This document shows positions 46,184 through 55,061 of a stretch of 64,000 bases of DNA, piece after piece. The notes below the pieces were generated by a model that saw only the letters and a list, made by a program, of their open reading frames with translations, was not told where the DNA came from and ran no database searches. Location: the NCBI GenBank assembly GCA_965224235.1, contig CBDCYP010000002.1, forward strand, positions 372,001-436,000. Reading direction: 5' to 3'. The stretch comes from G958295935 sp965224235. Lineage in GTDB: Bacteria > Chloroflexota > Dehalococcoidia > Lucifugimonadales > Lucifugimonadaceae. Numbering within the stretch: position 1 is the stretch's first letter; each line of letters begins with the position of its first letter. Made by a program: the position numbers and the translations under genes.

Positions 46184-47026
46184 ATGAATAGCCCGAAACG
46201 AGTCGCCTTCCTCGGACCGGCGGGAGCTTACGGTGAAGAAGCGGCGCACCGCTACGCGCCCGACGCACTGCACATACCATTCCCGTCGAACCAACATGTG
46301 GCCGCCGCCGTCGAAGATCGGGAGGTCGACGAAGCGGTGGTCCCGATCGAGAACAGCCTCTACGGATCCGTCGCCGACGTCCTTGACGTCCTCGTAGAGG
46401 CGAAGCGAACCAAGATCCGCGGCGAACTGCTGTTGCCTGTCAGACATTGCCTGATCGTCCAACCTGGCACGAAACCCGAAAACGTGGACAGGGTGCTGTC
46501 GCACCCCCAAGCCCTCGGGCAGTGCCGCAGGTACCTTGCCAGCCATCTCCCCGGCGTACGTCAGGAAGTTACAGCCAGCACCGCCGCGGCCGTCGTCGCT
46601 GTGGCCGGTAACTGCGACATGAAAAAGGCCGCGATTGCGTCCCGTAGGGCGGCAGAAATCTACGGCCTCGAGATCCTTGATGAAAGCATCCAGGACAACG
46701 ACACCAACATTACGCGGTTTGCAGCGCTGGCAAACGAAGACCACCCTTTTACCGGCGACGACAAGACCTCGGTGGCATTCGACTTTCACGCCGACGCCCC
46801 CGGGCTGGTCTACGCGGCGCTAAGGCCGTTCGCCGAACGGGACATCAACCTCACCAAGATCGAATCGAGACCCACAGGATCGGAACTCGGACGGTACATC
46901 TTCATCCTCGATTTCCTGGGCCACCGTACCGAACCGCACGTCGTGGAAACCCTGGAAGAAATCAGACCGCACGTGGCGGTTCTCAAGGTGCTCGGCTCCT
47001 ACCCGAGGGCCTACTTGAACACCTGA
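46184..47026 (+). CDS. pheA: Prephenate dehydratase
   Basis: PheA turns prephenate to phenylpyruvate in phenylalanine synthesis. The 280-residue protein has the periplasmic-binding-like catalytic domain (FLGPAGAYGEEAA, PIENSLYGSV, T177-R-F179) and a C-terminal ACT domain with the Phe-binding E227-S-R-P230. Its ATG is adjacent to the preceding stop with no gap, so translation may be coupled to the RCK gene, an unusual neighbour for an amino-acid enzyme. Confidence 0.95.
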   Translation: MNSPKRVAFLGPAGAYGEEAAHRYAPDALHIPFPSNQHVAAAVEDREVDEAVVPIENSLYGSVADVLDVLVEAKRTKIRGELLLPVRHCLIVQPGTKPENVDRVLSHPQALGQCRRYLASHLPGVRQEVTASTAAAVVAVAGNCDMKKAAIASRRAAEIYGLEILDESIQDNDTNITRFAALANEDHPFTGDDKTSVAFDFHADAPGLVYAALRPFAERDINLTKIESRPTGSELGRYIFILDFLGHRTEPHVVETLEEIRPHVAVLKVLGSYPRAYLNT

Positions 47027-47214
47027 GAGTGAGGCCGGACGGGACTAGGGAACCTCTGCTGGGCAAGCCGTCAAGACGAACATTTCCGATCTCTACAATG
47101 CCTGAAATGACGTGCACATAATAAATTCGTTTTGATTGCGCCGCCAATTTAGATCGAAGGGGCGGGTTTCAACAGCCTGTTTCAAAGGTTCTTTGCGTAT
47201 TTTCTTGTCGACCG

Positions 47215-47362
47215 CCATGCGACGAGATTCCCGTTTTCAGAGACCTTTGCGCAACCTCGACACATGTCATTTTGAGCGCAGCCGAGGAACCTAAGCCATC
47301 CGGACGGCATGCCCGGCTCCTCTTACCCAGACCCCTCGGCTTCGCTCGGGGTGACATGGAGT
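47215..47362. repeat. Dispersed repeat copy
   Basis: AGAGACCTTTGCG...CTCGACACATGTCATT is the inverse of 37986-38022, and CTCGGCTTCGCTCGGGGTGA plus GACATGGAGTGAGGAATC match the repeat interrupted at 25832/28916. Here the hairpin region has not been invaded by an IS. Confidence 0.65.
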
Positions 47363-47535
47363 GAGGAATCACCGGTTGGGGAGAGGAGTGAGGTGATGTT
47401 GACAAGGTTTTTGACCGGAACCGTCGCGCAGATTCCAAGGGTTTGCGAATTCACACTGCGGCCTCACTGGACGACGGAGATGGCGGGTTCCGGTTTTCGC
47501 AGGGGTCCCCGATCGGGTTCGGGGAAGACGGTTTG

Positions 47536-47639
47536 GTGGGTGCGGGTCCGCGATAGTGGCCGGGGGTGGGGGCACCGCCGGGCGGCGGCAACGGTGGTAC
47601 TAGTGGGTGCGGGTCCGCGATGGTGGCCGGGGGTGGGGG
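47536..47639. repeat. Two 37-bp G-rich direct repeats
   Basis: 47536-47572 and 47603-47639 differ at a single base; the period is 67. Each ends GGCCGGGGGTGGGGG. After the second copy TGAGGGGGG follows, so 47625-47648 has G-runs that could fold as a quadruplex. Confidence 0.7.
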
Positions 47640-47661
47640 TGAGGGGGGATTTTGGCGCGTT

Positions 47662-47694
47662 GAAGCAACCCCGGTGGTGTTCCGGGGTTGCTTC
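47662..47694. terminator. Strong 13-bp stem hairpin
   Basis: GAAGCAACCCCGG (47662-47674) pairs perfectly with 47682-47694 around a seven-base loop. No T-run follows on either strand, so it may be a repeat-borne hairpin and not a true intrinsic terminator. Confidence 0.5.
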
Positions 47695-48376
47695 GGTTGA
47701 CAGTGTCTCTGTGGACGTAACCGTGACCGGCTGAAGCCGAGAGGCGGTTTGTTTGGAAGGAGTTTTTCCTCTGTTGTCTTCTTCCGGACCGTGTGACAAG
47801 CGCACGGTATGGCGGTAACTACCCGCCAGTTACAGACGGCCGTAAGGCCGCATGAGAAGACGATATTTCGGCTCTTCACCCGCGCCCCGGTTGAATTGGG
47901 CGCGTTCGGGCAATGAAACAGACGCGTTGCTTCCGGTTTTCGGCTTGTTCTCCGAGGCGAACTCCGGTCGCATCCCTGAGTCACACTCACGTGCGACCTT
48001 TAACGGGCCCCGGGCCACCAAGGCCAGGGTTGGCCGCCACGCCTACGTAGGCGGCATGTCAAAGTCGTTCCCTTCCCCTATCGGCTGCGCAGCCGGGGGC
48101 ATGGGAATCCGTGTTTCACCCGCGCCCTCCTTCCAAAGGCGGGCACTTCCTTTCTCAGTTGCAACGGGCTTTAACACGAGGTGAGGTTTACCTCGACGCT
48201 GGCCAGAGTTGTCCCCCGTTGCATTCCGATGGGGTTGGTTGGCATGGACATCGTTTATCGAAACGACTTAGGTTGATATTAGAACGTGTGTTCTGGTTTG
48301 TAAATGAGGGTTTGGCACGGATTTGTGTGAGGCCCCTCGCCCTCCGGGCTGCGGCATTCACCGGAACGCCATGTGG

Positions 48377-48398
48377 CCTCTCCCGCGAGCGGGAGAGG
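48377..48398. terminator. 10-bp stem, 2-base loop hairpin
   Basis: CCTCTCCCGC-GA-GCGGGAGAGG is a perfect inverted repeat about 80 bases after the stop of the leftward YtxH-like gene. It may terminate that transcript; no T-run is present. Confidence 0.4.
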
Positions 48399-48476
48399 GG
48401 ACTTATGAAACAGGCTCTTGAAACCCGCCTTCGGCCCCACCATTTAGCAGGGTTGACCAGAATTCTCCGACCATTC

Positions 48477-48764
48477 CTAGAGTTCGTCGCCGTCCAGATC
48501 GAAATCGTCAAAGCCGCCGTCACCGCGTATCTGTGACGCAGCTCGTCTGCTCTCAAGCGCGGCTGAGGACAGTCGTTCCTTGGTTGCCGCCGCCAGTTCC
48601 TCCGCCTTGTCTCGCCACTCATTGCCGCGTTCGGCCAGGAGGGCCCTCGTCTCTTCTCCGGACTTCGGCGCCAACATCATTCCCGCGGCAAAACCGATGG
48701 CGCCGCCGATGAGTAATCCGATCAGCAGTCCACCACCACCTTTGTTGCCGTCATTGTCAGCCAC
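48477..48764 (-). CDS. YtxH-like membrane-anchored protein
   Basis: The 95-residue protein has one N-terminal membrane helix (GLLIGLLIGGAIGFAAGMML), then the YtxH-type LAPKSGEETR and an Ala/Glu-rich amphipathic helix, ending in an acidic tail. Function is unknown; the family is linked to general stress in Bacillus. It follows the DUF948-like gene by 36 bases and the two probably form an operon. Confidence 0.85.
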   Translation of the reverse strand: MADNDGNKGGGGLLIGLLIGGAIGFAAGMMLAPKSGEETRALLAERGNEWRDKAEELAAATKERLSSAALESRRAASQIRGDGGFDDFDLDGDEL

Positions 48765-48800
48765 TTGACAGCCTCCCGTTACTCACCGAAGCCCCGGCAA

Positions 48801-49124
48801 TCACTCTGGCTTCCGGCCCCGGCCCATTCCAATAAACCACCCCGCAAGGCGCGAAATACCCGCCAAACCGAAACCCCCTTGTGCCGCACGGGTTAAATCC
48901 TGAAGCGTTTTTCCAAAAGACTCAAGACCCGCTATCGCGGGATCAAGCTTCTCTAGCGCCTGCTCCGCTCGCGTCGTGAGCCTCGTGATACGGCGGTACA
49001 AAAGTATCGCAAGCGTCGAAAAGAGAAAAAGGACGAAGAACCCCAGCAGGCCCACAGCGATCACGACAACGTCTCGGATGAACCCGACAAGTTCCGGTGC
49101 GCTGATCGCTGGCAGAAGGGTCAT
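48801..49124 (-). CDS. DUF948-like small membrane protein
   Basis: The 107-residue protein has a membrane helix (VVVIAVGLLGFFVLFLFSTL) followed by a helical segment with TTRAEQALEKLDPAI and a Gly-rich C-terminus. DUF948 proteins are commonly found beside YtxH-type proteins, as here. No catalytic motif is seen. Confidence 0.7.
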   Translation of the reverse strand: MTLLPAISAPELVGFIRDVVVIAVGLLGFFVLFLFSTLAILLYRRITRLTTRAEQALEKLDPAIAGLESFGKTLQDLTRAAQGGFGLAGISRLAGWFIGMGRGRKPE

Positions 49125-49149
49125 GTCAAACTTCGGAAGAAAATAAAAG

Positions 49150-49283
49150 CGTGTCCAATAGGTCCCTTTGTCACCCCGCGCGCGGTGTCAACCTTTGCCG
49201 CTACGCTGACGTTAGATTCTTCGCTTCGCTACAGAATGACAGACGGTTACACTCGGCTCCAGCGGCGCCCTTTTAGACACCCC
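49150..49283. repeat. MITE-like element with IS427-type inverted ends, about 134 bp
   Basis: The right end, read inverted, is GGGGTGTCTAAAAGGGC and the left end is GCGTGTCCAATAGG; both resemble GAGGGTGTCTAAAAAG, the end of the IS at 22980-23850. The interior (GCCGCTGGAGCC, AACCGTCTGTCATTCTG, GAAGCGAAGAATCTAACGT) matches the copies at 25671 and 36289. It has no coding capacity. Confidence 0.72.
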
Positions 49284-49389
49284 CTTAGGCTGAGGACAGG
49301 AAACCGTATCTCTTATCTTAGCAGCCATATTGTTTACGGGCCTATTCATATCATGTTATCGCTTAATAAGTAACTACTTACCAGAAGTT

Positions 49390-50217
49390 TTACATCGTGA
49401 ATAGCGACCCCGGTTGGCATCGTCTGCAGTAGTTCGTCTCTCGACGATTGGTCGTGATCGACGTGATTGGATTGCCGCAGTCCGGGCACGGCAAGCCTCC
49501 CTTGCCGTGGACTTTCAGAAAATCCCGGACCTTCTTGTGGATGTCAGCGCCCACCCGGCGCCTCAATACGCGTACTGCCCGCGCAGGCGTCTCGTACACC
49601 GCATCACGCAGGCGTGCTAGTTGCGCCTCGTCCAGTCGGCCCCGTTTGGTGAACGGATAGACCTTGGCCTCGAACAGGATCTCGTCGGCGTACGCGTTGC
49701 CGATTCCCGAAACGAACTTCCCGCGAGTCAGAATGCCCTTTATTTCACCGCGAAATGGCTTCAGGCGTTCCTTAAACTCATCAAAACCCAGTCGGACATC
49801 CAGCACGTCCGGTCCCTGAGCTTCGAGCCGCACTATTCCGGCCAGTTTCTCCGCCGGCGTGTAGTAGATCTGGCCCATCCGTTTTTGGTCGAAGTAACGT
49901 AGCTGCATCCCGTCGTCCAGTTCGAGGACGAGGATGGTCGAAGCCAGTATCCGCGTCCGGGGTGCACAATGCTGAAGCCCGCCGGTAAGCATAGGGTTGA
50001 CGATTAACGACCGGTCGCGATCGAGGTCGATCAGCAACAACTTGCCCTTGCGGCCTACACCGGCGACTTCTCTGCCAGTGACGTCCTCTGTGAATTGGCC
50101 GTCGGCAAGATTTCGGATGACCAGCGGTTTCCGCTCGGTGGCGCTGACGATTCGCCTTCCAACAATACGAGGCTGCAAGTACTCCATTATTACCTGCAGG
50201 TCCGGCGCTTCCGGCAT
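49390..50217 (-). CDS. mutM: Formamidopyrimidine-DNA glycosylase (Fpg/Nei family)
   Basis: Fpg excises oxidised purines and nicks the AP site. From ATG 50217 the 275-residue protein starts MPEAPDL, placing catalytic P2 and E3 correctly; AGGAG lies upstream. The GRKGKLLL lysine strand, the H2TH region with 'GIGNAYADEILFEAKVYP', and the C-terminal zinc finger (CPDC and YCRRC) are present. A frame extending to 50253 would bury the catalytic Pro, so that start is wrong. Substrate preference between Fpg and Nei types is not certain. Confidence 0.93.
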   Translation of the reverse strand: MPEAPDLQVIMEYLQPRIVGRRIVSATERKPLVIRNLADGQFTEDVTGREVAGVGRKGKLLLIDLDRDRSLIVNPMLTGGLQHCAPRTRILASTILVLELDDGMQLRYFDQKRMGQIYYTPAEKLAGIVRLEAQGPDVLDVRLGFDEFKERLKPFRGEIKGILTRGKFVSGIGNAYADEILFEAKVYPFTKRGRLDEAQLARLRDAVYETPARAVRVLRRRVGADIHKKVRDFLKVHGKGGLPCPDCGNPITSITTNRRETNYCRRCQPGSLFTM

Positions 50218-50378
50218 CTTAATCTCCTGCTCCAGTGTTACGCGCCACCCCACTGGCTGCCCTTTTCGCTGACTTACCGCACACGGCAGGCGACCACAGA
50301 TGGCGCATCTACATGTGATTATCCGCGAGACGCGGACGGGAAAGGTTGGGTCTGGGGTGACGTCGGGGCGTCGGGGCG

Positions 50379-51923
50379 TTATTCGAGAAAGTCTCTCAAG
50401 ACCTTGCTGCGAGTCGGGTGCCGGAGCTTCCTGAGCGCCTTGGCCTCGATCTGCCGGATGCGCTCTCTCGTCACCCCGAACTCCTGCCCCACCTCTTCCA
50501 GAGTGCGGCTTCTGCCGTCCTCCAGGCCGTACCGGAGCTTCAGCACACGGCGCTCGCGCAGGCTCAATGTGGCCAAGACATCGCCTACCTGCTCCCTCAA
50601 AAGATGGTGAGAGGCGGCATCAGCTGGGGCAAGCGCGTTCTTGTCCTCGATGAAATCGCCGAGATGGCTATCCTGTTCCTCACCGATCGGTGTTTCGAGT
50701 GAAACCGGCTCCTGAGAAATCTTCAGTATCTCCCGAACCTTGTCCGACGGCATGTCGAGGTCGCGGCCGATCTCTTCACTCGTCGGCTCCCGGCCGTACT
50801 CCTGAACGAGGCGCCTGCTCACACGCAGCAGCTTGTTGATGGTCTCGACCATATGGACCGGAATGCGGATGGTCCGGGCCTGATCCGCTATCGAGCGCGT
50901 GATCGCCTGCCGAATCCACCATGTCGCGTACGTGCTGAACTTGTAGCCCTTGCGGTAGTCGAACTTCTCCACCGCACGGATCAGACCGATGTTGCCTTCC
51001 TGAATGAGGTCGAGCAGCGACATTCCGCGGCCGATGTACTTCTTGGCCACCGAGACGACAAGTCTCAGGTTCGCCTCAGCGAGGTGGCGTTCCGACCTAC
51101 CGCCGGCGCCGCGAATTCGGGCGTAGTGCGATCCGAACAGGAACTCATACACGGACAGACGCCGCGCCATGCCTCTCTTGAAAATAACCCTCTCGAGTTT
51201 CGACAGCTTCGGGTCCGAGGCGAGGGCATCCACAAGTTCGCGCGGCACGAGCGCCGAGACGATCGACAACTCCACAACCATCTGCTGAGCATCTACGACC
51301 TCGCAGTCGAAGGTGTCTGACAGGTAATTCAGCAGGGCTTCGTCGTGTGGGCCGTCGATCAGCTTCCGAAGTTCCGGGTTGATCAATAACGTGGACAACC
51401 GCATGTCAGGCCGCAGCCCCAGGAACTTGCCAACCGCTTCAGCAACCCCACGCTGCGGCGCAAGCGTTACAAGCACGTAGTTGGTCGTCCGGCAAGCTGT
51501 CGGCTTCGCGCCTTCCTCTTCTTCCAGGGCCTCCTGCATCAGATCGAGGCGTCGTTGAAGCTCCATCGCCCGCGCCAGAACCCGCTCGTCCAGTGCGGTG
51601 AGAAGGGGCACCCGGCCAATCTCGCGCAGGTACATGCGCACCGGGTCGTCAGTAATCTCGGAGTCTTCGACCGCAGGGTCCCAGATCAACGTCGCTCTGC
51701 GTTCGGCGGAAGCGGCGGAGGAGCCCTGATCCCACCCCTCGAGTTCGGACGCGCTTGACGGCGCAGAGGCCGACAGCAGAACTGAAGGATTAGATCCGTT
51801 GGAGGAGTCGTCGTCGAATCCCGGTTCGGTCTGTGTTATGCCCAGGCGCAACAACTCTGCCGTGTCGGCAAGATCGACTACGACAGGTTCGTCTTCTTCG
51901 GTAACTCGGGGGCGGCGCGGCAT
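50379..51923 (-). CDS. rpoD: Principal RNA polymerase sigma factor RpoD
   Basis: The 514-residue sigma70 has region 1.2 (DDPVRMYLREIGRVPLL), a non-conserved insert of about 140 residues, then region 2 (LLDLIQEGNIGLIRAVEKFD and YATWWIRQAITRSI for -10 recognition), region 3 and region 4 (TLEEVGQEFGVTRERIRQIE for -35 recognition). It is the main sigma factor. Only 5 bases separate it from dnaG, as in the classical macromolecular synthesis operon. Confidence 0.96.
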   Translation of the reverse strand: MPRRPRVTEEDEPVVVDLADTAELLRLGITQTEPGFDDDSSNGSNPSVLLSASAPSSASELEGWDQGSSAASAERRATLIWDPAVEDSEITDDPVRMYLREIGRVPLLTALDERVLARAMELQRRLDLMQEALEEEEGAKPTACRTTNYVLVTLAPQRGVAEAVGKFLGLRPDMRLSTLLINPELRKLIDGPHDEALLNYLSDTFDCEVVDAQQMVVELSIVSALVPRELVDALASDPKLSKLERVIFKRGMARRLSVYEFLFGSHYARIRGAGGRSERHLAEANLRLVVSVAKKYIGRGMSLLDLIQEGNIGLIRAVEKFDYRKGYKFSTYATWWIRQAITRSIADQARTIRIPVHMVETINKLLRVSRRLVQEYGREPTSEEIGRDLDMPSDKVREILKISQEPVSLETPIGEEQDSHLGDFIEDKNALAPADAASHHLLREQVGDVLATLSLRERRVLKLRYGLEDGRSRTLEEVGQEFGVTRERIRQIEAKALRKLRHPTRSKVLRDFLE

Positions 51924-51928
51924 AAGCT

Positions 51929-53794
51929 CTAGGGTCGGCCTGTAAAGACTTGCTTCAGTCTTGAGTCCGCTTCGGCGGCGGTACGGCGCAACTGCAGCAA
52001 CTCTTCCGCAGGAGCATCGGGCGTCATCCGGGCGAACGCCTCCGTCTGCAAACGTTTCAGGTGGCGCAGATGACGTTCGTGGAGGCGGCGCACGGCTTGG
52101 GAGACGTCCTGAACTTTGAGCAGATGATCACTTGGCGGAAGCGGCTTTGATTTCAGTTGATCAACTCGGCCCGCAAGATGATCGTCCATTGACGAATGAA
52201 CCTCACCGAGTGTAAGCGCGGTTCGCCACATCGTAAAGATGGCCCGATTACCGGAATCGCGGAAATGGTCCTCCGGCACGCCGGTCGCATAGTCGCGCAG
52301 GTTGTCATAGTTGAGCACCAACGTGAGTAGATGTTCCTCCAATCCGTTCTCATTGGCCGCGTCGAGGGCGTTGCTCACCTGCGCCGGGTCGAGCCGCTCC
52401 TCCGTACTTCGCCTGGCAGGCGCCGTACGCCTGTCCGTGCCCGCCCTGGTACCTCGCGGAGTCGGCCGCGGGCCCTGCATCATGGATCGCAGCCGTTCCG
52501 GCGGCACGGCGAGCAGTTCGCCCAGTTTGGTCAGATAGCGGTCCTGCTCGAACGAGTTTTCTATGGCCAGTATCAAGGGCCGCACGTCGCCGACTAGCCC
52601 CGCCTTGCCTTCACCTGAAAACAGGTCGCGGCGATCCGAGTACGCGGTGATGAGATAGTCCAGCAACGGCTGACCGTTCGCTATCGACGTGCGCCACCCT
52701 TGTGGGTCTGTACGAATCGCATCGTCGGGGTCTTTGCCGCCCACGGACCGCGCTACATTAACCGCCACCGCATTCCTGGCGCTTCCTGGGCCGCGCCCCG
52801 CGTCGGACCGCCACGCCTCTTCCAGACCGCGCAAGGTCGCTTCCTCGCCCGCCGCATCGCTATCGAGACACAAAGTGATGCTACTCGTCACGCCGCGAGG
52901 CGGGTTGGCCAGCAGTTTGCTCAGCTCCTGTAGCTGAAACGAGGTGACCGCGGTACCCATGCAGGCGACAACATTTCTGAATCCGTTCTCGTGCGCGGTA
53001 ATTACGTCCATGTAGCCCTCGACCACAACCGCCCGGCCAGACTTTCTGATTGCGTCCGCCGCCCAGTCGAGGCCATAGAGAATCTTTGACTTGTCGAATA
53101 GTTCAGTGGACTGCGTGTTCAGGTATTTGGGCTCCGATCCGTCCAGACTACGCGCACCGAACCCGACGGTCCGCCCCTGCGTGTCGTGAATCTCGAACGT
53201 GATCCGACCGCGGAACATGTCACCCCACTCGCCCTCGCGGCGGCGGGTGAGCAGCCCCGCTCCGACCGCGGCGGTTGACGAAACCCCGCGCGCCTTAAGG
53301 TGACCGCCAAGGGTTTCCATGCCGGCCGGGGCCAAACCGAGGCCCCGCCTTTCGGACGCGTCCGCAGATATGCCGCGGGATTCCAGGTACTTTCGCGCGT
53401 CCACGCCTTGCTGTCCTGCGAGCAGCGTTCTGAAGTAGCGCGCCGCAACGTTGTTCGCCTTGATCATGGAATCGTTGCGCTTCGATCGGCCCCTGTCGGC
53501 GGTAGTGTCGTGCTCCCTGACATCTATGCCGTACCGCTCCGCAAGCCTGCGAAGCGCGTCGCCGAACGAAAAGTTCTCCTGCTTCATCAGGAACGAAATG
53601 GCGTCGCCGCCGGTCGAGCAACCCCCAAAGCAGTGCCACGTGCCCGACTCCGGATAGACGACGAATGAAGGCGTGCGCTCCGCATGAAACGGGCAGCGCG
53701 CCTTTGGGACGCGGGATGACGTGTCGAGGTCGACGTAGTCCGAGACAATCTGAACGATGTCGGCTCGTTGTCTTACTTCGTCTAGTAGCGTCAT
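51929..53794 (-). CDS. dnaG: DNA primase DnaG
   Basis: DnaG makes RNA primers at the replication fork. From ATG 53794 the 621-residue protein has the CHC2 zinc finger (C34, H37, C55, C59), the RNA-polymerase core with KILYGLDWAADAIRKSG and the Toprim VVVEGYMDVI followed by SITLCLDSDAAGEEA, and a C-terminal helicase-binding domain. A frame extending to 53830 adds 12 unlikely residues. rpoD follows. Confidence 0.95.
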   Translation of the reverse strand: MTLLDEVRQRADIVQIVSDYVDLDTSSRVPKARCPFHAERTPSFVVYPESGTWHCFGGCSTGGDAISFLMKQENFSFGDALRRLAERYGIDVREHDTTADRGRSKRNDSMIKANNVAARYFRTLLAGQQGVDARKYLESRGISADASERRGLGLAPAGMETLGGHLKARGVSSTAAVGAGLLTRRREGEWGDMFRGRITFEIHDTQGRTVGFGARSLDGSEPKYLNTQSTELFDKSKILYGLDWAADAIRKSGRAVVVEGYMDVITAHENGFRNVVACMGTAVTSFQLQELSKLLANPPRGVTSSITLCLDSDAAGEEATLRGLEEAWRSDAGRGPGSARNAVAVNVARSVGGKDPDDAIRTDPQGWRTSIANGQPLLDYLITAYSDRRDLFSGEGKAGLVGDVRPLILAIENSFEQDRYLTKLGELLAVPPERLRSMMQGPRPTPRGTRAGTDRRTAPARRSTEERLDPAQVSNALDAANENGLEEHLLTLVLNYDNLRDYATGVPEDHFRDSGNRAIFTMWRTALTLGEVHSSMDDHLAGRVDQLKSKPLPPSDHLLKVQDVSQAVRRLHERHLRHLKRLQTEAFARMTPDAPAEELLQLRRTAAEADSRLKQVFTGRP

Positions 53795-53900
53795 GGGAAT
53801 CGATGCACGCCGGTTCGGCCTGGCGGCCAACGCGTCTCGTCATCCTACCTGTATATACCACCGGATGTCGGGGCCAAGTGGAGTAAGCCGAAGACTCGGG

Positions 53901-55040
53901 TCACACCCTGCCTTGAAAAACTCCTTCGCTTATACCGGGCCTGAGCCGCTCCGCTTGCGTGATCGCAAAGTTGTCGGTCATGCCGCAGAGGTAGTCTGCC
54001 GCCGCCTGCTCGTCGGAGTCCGACAGGTTTCGTATCCAACCGGGCGCCTGATGAATGTTCTCCACAAGATCCACAAAGAGAAGATCGACTATGGCCGCCG
54101 CCGCCCGCCCTTCCCTGCCGGCGCTGATCGGAAGGTAGAAGATCTCGAACATGAAGTCCCGCAAGCGAGTGACGACCTCCGTCAGCTCTTCCGACATCCG
54201 GATCCACGGCTGGTCGGTCGATTCCGTCTCGCCGGTGGCGTCCCACGATGTCGTCACCACGTCATTGACGAGTGTGTTGACACGCTGCGAATTCCTGTCG
54301 CCGAGGGCACATAACGCGTCCGCCGGCAGGTCATCTTGGGAAAGGAACCCCGCGCGGATGGCGTCGCCGATGTCGTGGGTAAGATAGGCGAGCGCGTCGG
54401 CAAGGCGAACGATCTGGGCTTCGAGCGAAAGGGCGGCCACCGACTCGCGATCCATGAACTGCCCTTGCGGCTTGGAATGCCGCCGGATTCCCTCGACAAC
54501 CTCTTGAGTCAGATTCAGTCCGCTGCCATTCTTTTCGAACCGCTCCACGATACGGACAGAGTGGCTGGAATGGTGAAACCCTCCAGGAATAAGACGGTCC
54601 AGGACCGTCTCTCCTATGTGGCCGAAAGGCGTGTGGCCAAGGTCGTGGCCGAGCGCCGTCGCCTCAACAAGGTCTTCGTTCAGGTTGAGCGCCCGGGCGA
54701 TCGTGCGGCCGATCTGTGAGACCTCCAGAGTGTGCGTCAGGCGGGTTACATAGTGGTCGCCAATCGGCGCAACAAATACCTGGCTCTTGTGCTTAAGCCT
54801 CCGGAACGAGTTCGTGTGCAAGATTCTGTCGCGGTCGCGTTGAAACTCCGTTCGAAGGGGTGAACCGGGTTCCGGCCGGAGGCGTCCCCTGCACGCGGAG
54901 GAGCGCACAGCATACGGCGACAGTCGCCCCTCCCGCTCTTCGAGTTTGAGCCGCACCGTATGGTTTGCGATGACGTTGTTCCGGTCAAGGTCCATGTGGG
55001 AAGAATACGCGGCTGGCGACACGACGGCCATCGCGGACAC
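53901..55040 (-). CDS. dgt: dGTPase-like HD-domain triphosphohydrolase
   Basis: The protein of up to 379 residues has the family motif 'FRRLKHKSQVF', then H-D metal ligands in RLTHTLEVSQI, ALGHDLGHTPFGHIG, and a late LADALAYLTHDIGDA. Dgt-type enzymes hydrolyse dNTPs to deoxynucleosides and triphosphate and can influence dNTP pools or phage resistance. The start is unsure: CTG 55040 has GGAGG five bases away, ATG 55031 and ATG 54995 are alternatives. It lies between an MFS gene and dnaG. Confidence 0.9.
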   Translation of the reverse strand: MSAMAVVSPAAYSSHMDLDRNNVIANHTVRLKLEEREGRLSPYAVRSSACRGRLRPEPGSPLRTEFQRDRDRILHTNSFRRLKHKSQVFVAPIGDHYVTRLTHTLEVSQIGRTIARALNLNEDLVEATALGHDLGHTPFGHIGETVLDRLIPGGFHHSSHSVRIVERFEKNGSGLNLTQEVVEGIRRHSKPQGQFMDRESVAALSLEAQIVRLADALAYLTHDIGDAIRAGFLSQDDLPADALCALGDRNSQRVNTLVNDVVTTSWDATGETESTDQPWIRMSEELTEVVTRLRDFMFEIFYLPISAGREGRAAAAIVDLLFVDLVENIHQAPGWIRNLSDSDEQAAADYLCGMTDNFAITQAERLRPGISEGVFQGRV

Positions 55041-55061
55041 AGCGCCGCCTCCCGCATTGGG

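Larger units (their letters stand above)
47027..48476. other. Gene desert with repeats and hairpins
   Basis: No open frame with protein-like composition was found on either strand in 1.45 kb. It contains dispersed-repeat sequence (47215-47362), G-rich direct repeats (47536-47639), a strong hairpin (47662-47694) and another at 48377-48398. No match to tmRNA, RNase P RNA, SRP RNA or 6S RNA was recognised, but a structured RNA between 47.75 and 48.2 kb cannot be excluded. Confidence 0.5.

Noticed and set aside
47309..47734. 141-residue frame in the gene desert
   Set aside because: It runs through the dispersed repeat and the G-rich direct repeats, with low-complexity Gly/Arg/Trp content and no homologous motif.
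47451..47990. Pro/Thr-rich minus-strand frames in the gene desert
   Set aside because: Pro-rich output is the product of the C-rich strand of the 37-bp repeats; no ribosome site or domain.
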